Source: QFOX01 sp044237845 (GTDB taxonomy: Bacteria; Pseudomonadota; Alphaproteobacteria; Rickettsiales; UBA3002). From it: DNA of 64,000 bases. The notes beneath the pieces are model-generated. The model was given only the letters and a program-made list of their open reading frames with translations, did no database searches and had not been told where the DNA came from. The stretch is from positions 41,185-105,184 of the forward strand of contig JBIIEL010000003.1 in NCBI GenBank assembly GCA_044237845.1, written 5' to 3'. The translations under genes and the position numbers were made by a program. Shown here in pieces: positions 1 to 6,589 of this stretch (positions are counted from its first letter, which is position 1; each line of letters begins with the position of its first letter).

Positions 1-252
1 TTGCAGGCAGGGGCGACGGCGCTCGCCTCACCACCTTATGCGGCCTGCCATGCAGGAGTGAATTATTACCGCGCACTCGTGGCGCAGCTTCGCACCGAAT
101 TTCCCGATACGCCGTTCACCTTCACCCTCTGCTGCGGCGACGATGCGGCCATTGCGCATGAGGCGCTGCGGCTTGGCTTCACCCATATCCGCTGCGATTG
201 CAGTGAGCCTATGCGCGCACAGCTTAAGGCAATGGGGGCGATGATTTCCTAG
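1..252 (+). CDS. C-terminal part of an unrecognised protein (5' end outside the window)
   Basis: The frame is open from the first base of the window and stops at 250-252, so at least 83 codons are seen and the true start probably lies upstream; the TTG at base 1 is not a credible start on its own. The visible part has alternating alpha and beta character, a CCGDD segment near residue 44 and a CDCSEP segment near residue 65. I do not recognise the family. It lies 67 nt upstream of the aldolase gene on the same strand and may share its operon. Confidence 0.5.
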   Translation: MQAGATALASPPYAACHAGVNYYRALVAQLRTEFPDTPFTFTLCCGDDAAIAHEALRLGFTHIRCDCSEPMRAQLKAMGAMIS

Positions 253-319
253 CAAACCGGGATGACAAACGAAAAACACACTGCTAAACCACTCGCAGCA
301 TAACCCAAACGAGGCACCT

Positions 320-1246
320 ATGGCACTGACGCGCAAAGTAAAAGAGATTCTCTCCTGGTATGAGTCGGACAATCCCGGCACCAAGGCCAACCTCGCGCGG
401 ATGCTGATGCATGGTAAACTCGGTGGCACCGGCAAGATGGTGATTCTGCCGGTCGATCAGGGCTTCGAGCATGGCCCGGCGCGCAGCTTCGCGGCGAACC
501 CGGCGGCTTATGACCCGCACTACCATTTCAAATTGGCGATTGATGCGGGGTTGAATGCGTACGCCGCACCGCTCGGCATGATCGAAGCCGGGGCGGACAC
601 GTTCGCGGGGGCGATTCCGCTGATTCTCAAAGTGAACAGCAATAACTCCGTGGCACCGAAAGACGCTGCGCCCGATCAGGCCGTGACCGCCACGGCGCAG
701 GACGCGCTGCGCCTCGGCTGCTCCGCGATTGGATTCACCATTTACCCCGGCGGGCACCAGACCTACGACCAGATGGAAGAGATCCGCGAACTCTCGGCGG
801 AGGCGAAAGCCCTCGGCCTCGCGGTGGTGATGTGGAGCTACCCGCGTGGCGCTGGCCTGAGTAAAGACGGCGAAACGGCGATCGACGTGACTGCCTATGC
901 GGCGCATATGGCGGCGCTGCTCGGCGCGCATATCATTAAGGTGAAGCCGCCGACGGCGTTTATCGAACAGGCTGAGGCGAAGAAGGTCTATGAGAAAGAA
1001 AAAATTCCGGTGGCGACGCTGGCGCAGCGTATCGCGCATATTAAGCAGACTACGTTCGGTGGGCGCCGACTGGTGATCTTCAGCGGCGGCGGGGCGAAAT
1101 CAAGCGCCGAGGTGCTGAATGAGGTGAAAGAAATCGCGGCGGGTGGTGGCGATGGCTCCATCATGGGCCGCAACGCCTTCCAACGCCCGAAAGACGAGGC
1201 GCTCGGGCTGCTTAGCGAGATTGTCGGCGTGTATAAGGGGCGGTAG
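320..1246 (+). CDS. fbaB: Class I fructose-bisphosphate aldolase (DhnA/FbaB type)
   Basis: This 308-residue protein matches the archaeal-type (DhnA) class I aldolases, which cleave fructose 1,6-bisphosphate to dihydroxyacetone phosphate and glyceraldehyde 3-phosphate through a Schiff-base lysine. The sequence shows the early LPVDQGFEHGP motif (residues 43-53), the IYPGG segment near 141, and AHIIKVKPPT (203-212), whose lysines K207 and K209 are the candidates for the Schiff base. Length is normal for the family. The ATG follows a weakly purine-rich leader (CGAGGCACCT). It ends 8 nt before a convergent acyltransferase gene. The exact catalytic lysine is inferred by position. Confidence 0.9.
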   Translation: MALTRKVKEILSWYESDNPGTKANLARMLMHGKLGGTGKMVILPVDQGFEHGPARSFAANPAAYDPHYHFKLAIDAGLNAYAAPLGMIEAGADTFAGAIPLILKVNSNNSVAPKDAAPDQAVTATAQDALRLGCSAIGFTIYPGGHQTYDQMEEIRELSAEAKALGLAVVMWSYPRGAGLSKDGETAIDVTAYAAHMAALLGAHIIKVKPPTAFIEQAEAKKVYEKEKIPVATLAQRIAHIKQTTFGGRRLVIFSGGGAKSSAEVLNEVKEIAAGGGDGSIMGRNAFQRPKDEALGLLSEIVGVYKGR

Positions 1247-1254
1247 GATCCGCT

Positions 1255-1944
1255 TTATTGCCCCTGCTGATTGCCGGAGCCTCTCTTATAGCTGCTCAAG
1301 GGTTTTGTATGGGGCGCATTCAGTGTAATCTCTGGGTTGAATCCTAATATAATCGGCCAGAGCTGCGTATCAAATCGTGGATCTTCCTCCCGCTGAATAA
1401 GATCGTCGCGTACCACGCTTGGAATACCGCAATGTGCAGTGGCCTCTATAATGGGAGGCAAGCCTGGTTTGCTTGCAGAATAGAGGGCGAGATCAATCGG
1501 TGCGCCAGCGTTGTTAATGTCATGCGTGACGATAGATTGTAAGGTGTGTTTGAGTAGGACTGTGCCGAGTCGTCGTGAGCGATATGCAATGTCTGGGTCG
1601 GATACCAGCCCTCCAATTTCACAATAAGAGCATGCGCTCGCATCAATATCCGGTAGAAGGTTAGACAGCGCCATGGCGGGGTGGCTCTCTTCCATCCGTA
1701 CTTTCTCAGTGCTTCCGGGAGTATGAAATATAAGACGTGTTCCTGCGATGACTTTGCCATCTTCAACAGCAAGTACTAGAGTGGTGGAGGGCTTAACATC
1801 CAGTATATCAGGGCCGTTGGGATAGAGATTCTCTCCCCAATAGGCAGCGAATGCACGTTGGCGCAACTCATAATAGGCGTTGCGCAGCGCATTGGATTGA
1901 TCGTCTTCATCGCTTGCGCGAATAATGGTATAGGCAGTGGTCAT
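1255..1944 (-). CDS. GNAT-fold acyltransferase resembling LuxI/FeeM-type N-acyl synthases
   Basis: This 229-residue protein has the N-terminal layout of autoinducer and N-acyl amino acid synthases: R28, F32 and W36 in the LRQRAFAAYW segment, an acidic pair D46 and D49, and R70 in the GTRLIF strand. In LuxI proteins the equivalent residues are an Arg, Phe and Trp, two Asp and an Arg. A CEIGGL segment near 105 may correspond to the catalytic-strand region. These features suggest transfer of an acyl group to an amine donor. No luxR-like gene is adjacent. A plain GNAT acetyltransferase remains possible, so the substrate is unknown. It is convergent with fbaB and divergent from thiE. Confidence 0.6.
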   Translation of the reverse strand: MTTAYTIIRASDEDDQSNALRNAYYELRQRAFAAYWGENLYPNGPDILDVKPSTTLVLAVEDGKVIAGTRLIFHTPGSTEKVRMEESHPAMALSNLLPDIDASACSYCEIGGLVSDPDIAYRSRRLGTVLLKHTLQSIVTHDINNAGAPIDLALYSASKPGLPPIIEATAHCGIPSVVRDDLIQREEDPRFDTQLWPIILGFNPEITLNAPHTKPLSSYKRGSGNQQGQ

Positions 1945-2012
1945 GGCGCTATCCTATACGGTTTTGTACATATTGTCGCGCGTGACATTTTGCAAATTAC
2001 GGGTATGAATGC

Positions 2013-2684
2013 GTGATGCCCCACGAAACTTACCCCTGCCGGTTATACCTGATTTCGCCGCCGAAGCTGGTGGCGGAGGAATTCGCGCAGACGCTGGAAA
2101 GCGCGCTTGGCGCGGGGGATGTGGCGGCGTTTCAATTGCGGCTGAAGGATGCGAGCGACGACGAGATTCGTGCGGCTGTGCGGGCGCTGATGCCCGTCGC
2201 GCACCGCTATGGCGTGGCGTTTCTGCTCAATGACCGGGTGGATCTCGCGCGTGAACTGAACACAGATGGTGTGCATCTGGGGCAGGAGGATATGACTCTG
2301 CGTGAGGCGCGGGCAGTGCTCGGCGACGAGAAAATCATCGGCATCAGCTGCCATGACTCGGCGCATATGGCCATGGAAGCAGGCGAGGCGGGGGCGGAAT
2401 ATGTGGCGTTCGGCGCGTTCTATGCCACGCAGAGCAAATCGCCGGAGAAGCTCGCGATGTATGGCACGCCGACGAAAGAGATTATCGAGAACTGGTCGAC
2501 GCTCACCACCGTGCCCTGCGTCGCCATCGGCGGGTTGACGCCGGAGAATTGCGGGCCGCTGGTAACGGCGGGCGCGGATTTCATCGCCGCGATCACCGCA
2601 GTGTGGAGCCACCCTCCGGGTGCAGCAGCGGCGGTGAAAGCGTTCAACACGGCAATTAAACACGGCCTCAGCGCGCGGGGCTAA
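2013..2684 (+). CDS. thiE: Thiamine phosphate synthase
   Basis: The product joins the thiazole and pyrimidine moieties to make thiamine phosphate. The TIM-barrel family signatures are visible: QLRLKD near residue 42 in place of the usual QxRxK, FLLNDRVDLA with DGVHLGQEDM (about 70-97), GISCHDS (114-120), and AIGGLTPEN near 170. The GAEYVAFGAFYATQSK segment is the counterpart of the usual GADYIGxGPxFxT. GTG at 2013 and ATG at 2016 are adjacent start choices; the ATG is more likely. The 223-residue length is normal. Its 3' end overlaps the convergent cysteine-cluster gene by 4 nt. No other thiamine genes are nearby. Confidence 0.88.
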   Translation: MMPHETYPCRLYLISPPKLVAEEFAQTLESALGAGDVAAFQLRLKDASDDEIRAAVRALMPVAHRYGVAFLLNDRVDLARELNTDGVHLGQEDMTLREARAVLGDEKIIGISCHDSAHMAMEAGEAGAEYVAFGAFYATQSKSPEKLAMYGTPTKEIIENWSTLTTVPCVAIGGLTPENCGPLVTAGADFIAAITAVWSHPPGAAAAVKAFNTAIKHGLSARG

Positions 2685-3145
2685 TGCCCACAAGCCGCTT
2701 CGCCGTTCGCGCCTAGCTCATGCACATGGTTGCCATGCACCACAAACTGACGCGTGCCGACATTAATCACAATCCGTAGTTTTGCCGACCATGCGTGCAG
2801 GTTTTCGAGGTAGGGCGATTTTTTCCACGCATCTGGCCGGTCAGGATCGACCACCGCGAGTAGGGTTTTGCCCCCATCCGACCCCATCAGCATGATGCGC
2901 GATTTGGAGGGGCGCCACTCTTCGCCGAGCGTCGCGTTCTCCATGAAATGGCAGAAGAACTCGCGGCATTGGCGGGGGCGGGTGTCGTAGGCGTCGCAGG
3001 TTTTGCGGGTGCTGCAATGGACGCACCATTCGCCCGCTTTTTTGTTGAGTTCCTCGATTCTCGGCAGCTTGCAGCACATGGCGCAATCTCCGCAGGTGGG
3101 GCCAGGGACGAGGTTGGGGGTTGGTTTGGTAGAAGAAGGTTCCAT
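2681..3145 (-). CDS. YkgJ-family cysteine-cluster protein
   Basis: This 154-residue protein begins with the CxxCxxCC cluster typical of the YkgJ/zinc- or iron-chelating family (C18, C21, C24, C25), followed by C41, C44, C50, C60 and C65 in the WCVHCSTRKTC and RQCREFFC segments. Such proteins are thought to bind a metal or an iron-sulfur centre, but their role is poorly defined. There is no signal peptide, so a cytoplasmic location is likely. It is convergent with thiE, with a 4-nt overlap of 3' ends. Family assignment is firm; function is not. Confidence 0.8.
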   Translation of the reverse strand: MEPSSTKPTPNLVPGPTCGDCAMCCKLPRIEELNKKAGEWCVHCSTRKTCDAYDTRPRQCREFFCHFMENATLGEEWRPSKSRIMLMGSDGGKTLLAVVDPDRPDAWKKSPYLENLHAWSAKLRIVINVGTRQFVVHGNHVHELGANGEAACGH

Positions 3146-3201
3146 GTACGAAGGCTAATGCGCGATGCGTATGGAAGCAAGAGATACAAGACGGACAGTA
3201 T

Positions 3202-4032
3202 CTAATTCGTCAGAATAAAACCAATCATGCATGCCCCATCATTAGTGGTACCCATGTAATCAGCTCGGTTAGGGTACACAGGGTCGCCAATGTAGTAATA
3301 ATACGTTCCTCCTCCGTCGCCACATCCTCCTGGAACATAGCCGCGCATTTTCCCCCTCGTGGCACGACCATCATCGATTTTCTGATCGAGTGCAAAAACT
3401 TCACCAACGGACATCGAACTTACGGTACGCACAGGACTAGAGGTACTTAATGCGCCAAGCTCTAAGTATCCTCCGCCTATCGGCGGAAAACAATTGGGGC
3501 AAGCTCCAGCAGCGGCCATAGCCGACTCATCAGTGATGTTCCAGTAGCTATTATCCATGCCTGATTTTGGCAGGTTGGTGGCTGAAGACCAAATAATACT
3601 GCCGGATGTGCCGTTTCGATGATATGCGTTTGAAGGGCCGACAGGCACCACATCGACTGTACCATTCCCTGTGTATGTGCCTGGTATAAGTTGTGCGAGT
3701 GCGAGATGTTCCCAGGCTTTTACATTTTCTCCGCCTCTGTAATCAATTTGTTCATTGCCATCACCATTGCAGCCTGTGCCTATGGTGGCGGTATTGGTGC
3801 CACAGGCGGTACCAAAAAAATTAAACGCCGTGGGAAGATCACCAGGTATACCATTATATTTATTGCGGAAGGTGTAAAGGGCGGCTTCAAAGCTGGTGCG
3901 CTCATTCGAAATCGCCCTGATTTCAGCCTGCCGGATCAGGGCAAGCGCCGCGAGTACACCGCCGACCAATAGACCGACAATGACCAGCACGATCGCCATT
4001 TCGACTAGGGTAAATGCTTGGCGTCGGTTCAT
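3202..4032 (-). CDS. Pseudopilin-like protein with type IV prepilin N-terminus (paralogue 1)
   Basis: The 276-residue product starts with a short basic leader, then AFTLVEMAIVLVIVGLL, the class III signal and hydrophobic helix of type IV pilins and type II secretion pseudopilins, with the conserved Glu at mature position 5. The residue before the cleavage site is Ala, not the usual Gly. The periplasmic part contains FRNKYNGIPGD, a CGTN...GCNGDGNE segment with paired cysteines, WEHLALAQLIPG, and a C-terminus ending CMIGFILTN. Two paralogues lie at 4747-5598 and 36500-37252. No pilus assembly genes are in the window. The start at 4032 places six residues before the FTLVE core. Confidence 0.75.
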   Translation of the reverse strand: MNRRQAFTLVEMAIVLVIVGLLVGGVLAALALIRQAEIRAISNERTSFEAALYTFRNKYNGIPGDLPTAFNFFGTACGTNTATIGTGCNGDGNEQIDYRGGENVKAWEHLALAQLIPGTYTGNGTVDVVPVGPSNAYHRNGTSGSIIWSSATNLPKSGMDNSYWNITDESAMAAAGACPNCFPPIGGGYLELGALSTSSPVRTVSSMSVGEVFALDQKIDDGRATRGKMRGYVPGGCGDGGGTYYYYIGDPVYPNRADYMGTTNDGACMIGFILTN

Positions 4033-4174
4033 TTATTTCCTTTGGCAGGGGGTGGGCTCGGCGTAATTTAACATCAAGGGGTGTATCTATCAATAGGATA
4101 GGCCATTCTCTGGCTTGCCAACGCACGCGATGCTCACTATAAATGCTCTCGATTTTTAACAAAGGAGATGGGTA

Positions 4175-4738
4175 ATGCGTATCGATGGTTCCAGCGTTCG
4201 TGCCGGTATGGTTGTGGAATACGAAAACAAGCTGTGGATGGTAGTGAACCATGAAATTCGTACGCCGGGCAACCTGCGCTCGTTCAACCAGGTCGAGTTC
4301 AAGGATATCAAGACGGGCACCAAGAAGAACCTGCGCCTGCGTCCGGACGAGGGCGTCGAGCGCGTGAGCCTCGATCAGCGGGACTTCCAGTATCTCTACC
4401 GCGAAGGTGACGACCTCGTGTTTATGGATCAGGAGAATTACGAGCAGATCACCATGAAAGCCGACTTCCTCGGCGACCGCGTGGCGTTCATGCAGGACGG
4501 CATGGTGGTGCAGGTGGAGCTGCACGAGGGCAATCCGATCGGCGTGAAACTGCCCGATACGGTGATTCTTGAGATCGTGGAAGCCGATCCGGTGGTCAAA
4601 GGCCAGACGGCGAGCTCGAGCTATAAACCTGCTAAGCTCGAAAACGGTATCCGCGTCATGGTGCCGCCTTTCATCACCACCGGTGAGAAGATCGTGGTCA
4701 ACACCAACGAGTTGACCTACGTCGAGCGTGCGAAGTAA
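4175..4738 (+). CDS. efp: Elongation factor P with an atypical loop
   Basis: EF-P binds between the P and E sites and relieves stalling on proline stretches. The 187-residue protein shows all three OB-like domains, with FQYLYREGDDLVFMD near 74, QTASSSYKPA near 149 and an ending in YVERAK. The ATG follows AAAGGAG with good spacing. The unusual feature is the domain I loop: it reads TPGNLRSF (residues 30-37), whereas most bacterial EF-Ps have PGKG with a modifiable Lys (about position 34) or an Arg. Here the aligned position is Asn33 and the nearest basic residue is Arg35. The gene sits between two minus-strand pseudopilin genes. Confidence 0.92.
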   Translation: MRIDGSSVRAGMVVEYENKLWMVVNHEIRTPGNLRSFNQVEFKDIKTGTKKNLRLRPDEGVERVSLDQRDFQYLYREGDDLVFMDQENYEQITMKADFLGDRVAFMQDGMVVQVELHEGNPIGVKLPDTVILEIVEADPVVKGQTASSSYKPAKLENGIRVMVPPFITTGEKIVVNTNELTYVERAK

Positions 4739-4746
4739 CTCTCCTA

Positions 4747-5598
4747 CTATTTTCCAAGAATAAAAATCAGCATGCAGTGCCGCGTGTCATGCCGACGGGT
4801 GGGCTGTCCGTTGTAGGGGGGTGATGGTGGTATTGTTGTTAAGTAATAATAGTCTGTTCCGACATCATTACAGCCACTAAAGCTTGAACCGCCACGGACC
4901 GCACCGAGTCTGGCACGCCCATCATCTACTTTTCTGTCGACAATGAATGCCTCCTCATTGGTGAGGGTGGATTGTGCGCCAGTGACCGGATAGGAATATC
5001 CATCATAAAGCCCACCGATCTCAAGGTAAAGTCCGCCACGGCGTGGGAGGTTTATTGCGGCATTGCCATCGCCCGGCAATGCAACGGTAACATCGGTCAG
5101 ATTCCAATACATGCCTCTGATTTTGGATAATGGTAGGTTACTGCTGGTTCCCAGTACTACGGTGGCCCCTCCCATCAGTATGCTGGCTCCTGTGGTGCCA
5201 CTGCCGTTGAAGCTTCCGGGGAACATTTTGGCTAAGGTGAGATGCTCCCATACTTTGACGTTCTCGCCAGCTAAAAAATCCACTTCCTCGTTGCCATCAC
5301 CGTTACAACCGGTGCTCATGGTGCTGGTATTGGTGCCACACCCCGCACCAAAAAAATCATAAGCTTTTGGATGATCACCCGGCATGCCATTATATTTATT
5401 GCGGAAGGCGTAGATAGAGGTTTGGATGGTTTCTTTATCCTTCACAATCTGCCGTAATTGTGCCTGGCGAATAAGATCTTTTCCTACTAGCACGCCACCG
5501 ACGAGTAAGCCGACAATCACAAGGACAATCGCCATCTCCACCAGAGTGAAAGCTGATTTATATGTGGTTTTTTTTGACAACAGCTTCTCGTGACACAT
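4747..5598 (-). CDS. Pseudopilin-like protein with type IV prepilin N-terminus (paralogue 2)
   Basis: The core reads SAFTLVEMAIVLVIVGLLVGG, again with Ala instead of Gly before the predicted cleavage site. It is clearly paralogous to 3202-4032, sharing FRNKYNGMPGD, a CGTN...GCNGDGNEE segment, VWEHLTLAKMFPG and a C-terminus with CMLIFILGK. The frame is open upstream to 5700, but that would run into suhB. ATG at 5598 is chosen (about 283 residues); ATG at 5613 is an alternative, and neither has a strong ribosome-binding site. It would be anchored in the inner membrane until processed by a prepilin peptidase. Confidence 0.72.
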   Translation of the reverse strand: MCHEKLLSKKTTYKSAFTLVEMAIVLVIVGLLVGGVLVGKDLIRQAQLRQIVKDKETIQTSIYAFRNKYNGMPGDHPKAYDFFGAGCGTNTSTMSTGCNGDGNEEVDFLAGENVKVWEHLTLAKMFPGSFNGSGTTGASILMGGATVVLGTSSNLPLSKIRGMYWNLTDVTVALPGDGNAAINLPRRGGLYLEIGGLYDGYSYPVTGAQSTLTNEEAFIVDRKVDDGRARLGAVRGGSSFSGCNDVGTDYYYLTTIPPSPPYNGQPTRRHDTRHCMLIFILGK

Positions 5599-5629
5599 GA
5601 CGAACAGGCGCATTGTACCATGGGCAGGA

Positions 5630-6427
5630 CTAAGGAACAAGCAACCCATGTAGCGTTTTGTGAATCGCGCCATTGGTGGCGAGCACACTGCCGCGGTCAT
5701 CTGTCATTATGGGGCTGCCATCCACCGCGGTGACCATGCCGCCCGCCTCGGCAACGATGAGGGCGCCGGCGCACATATCCCAGACATTCAGGCGTTGATA
5801 CCAGATGCCATCGAGCCGCCCGGCGGCGACGTAAGCCAGGTCGAGCGCGGCGGAACCGGAGCAGCGCACGGTGGCGCCGCTTTCGACCACGCGGGTGAAG
5901 GCTTTCATGTTGCCCTCGAACCCCTCGCGGCCTTTGCGGGGGGAGGAAGTGGAGAGCAATAAATCTTCCTTACGCGCGGATACGCGCAGGCGTTTGCTGT
6001 TCAAGAACGCGCCACCTCTGCGATCTGCGGTGAAGATTTCGTCTTGGATGGGGTCGTAGACAATGCCCGCAATGGTTTCCCAAGCGCCACCATTTTTACG
6101 TTCCTGTGCGGCGACAGAAATAGAAATATACGGAATCGCGTGGATAAAATTGGTGGTGCCGTCAATCGGATCAATCACGAAGCGCTGGTTGAGGTTCGGG
6201 TTGCCGATGAGGCCGGATTCTTCGGTGAGAAAACCGAATTTAGGGCGGGCTTTCCCTAGCTCCTCGATCAGTAATTTGTCGGTGCGGATATCGGCATTGG
6301 TGACAAAATTCGCCGCGCCTTTTTTTGAGATTTGTAATTTGTCGATCTCGCCAAAATCGCGCACGACTCCTTTAGCCGCTTTGCGCACGGCGGCTATCAT
6401 GACGGTCATGAGGGGGGAGTTGGCCAT
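5630..6427 (-). CDS. suhB: Inositol monophosphatase family protein (SuhB-like)
   Basis: This 265-residue protein has the Mg-dependent phosphatase motifs of the inositol monophosphatase family: E70 in FLTEES, FVIDPIDGTTNF (83-94) carrying the metal-binding D86 and D89, and WDMCAGALIVAEAGG near 218. It would hydrolyse myo-inositol 1-phosphate or a related sugar phosphate in the cytoplasm. In E. coli the homologue SuhB also acts in ribosomal RNA antitermination, which cannot be judged here. The length is standard. It is followed on the same strand by the second pseudopilin gene. Confidence 0.88.
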   Translation of the reverse strand: MANSPLMTVMIAAVRKAAKGVVRDFGEIDKLQISKKGAANFVTNADIRTDKLLIEELGKARPKFGFLTEESGLIGNPNLNQRFVIDPIDGTTNFIHAIPYISISVAAQERKNGGAWETIAGIVYDPIQDEIFTADRRGGAFLNSKRLRVSARKEDLLLSTSSPRKGREGFEGNMKAFTRVVESGATVRCSGSAALDLAYVAAGRLDGIWYQRLNVWDMCAGALIVAEAGGMVTAVDGSPIMTDDRGSVLATNGAIHKTLHGLLVP

Positions 6428-6589
6428 CGTGTCTACCTAGAAGAAAGGAATTCGCTGTGCAAGGGCTAAGTGTATGAAATGGGGCCTATCGCAAGGGATG
6501 ATTCTAGGCTTGCCACCAGCTGGGTCTGTTTGCTACAAGCATCGTCTTACCCTATCTGGTCGTATCGGCACTAAGGCATTCAAAAAATT

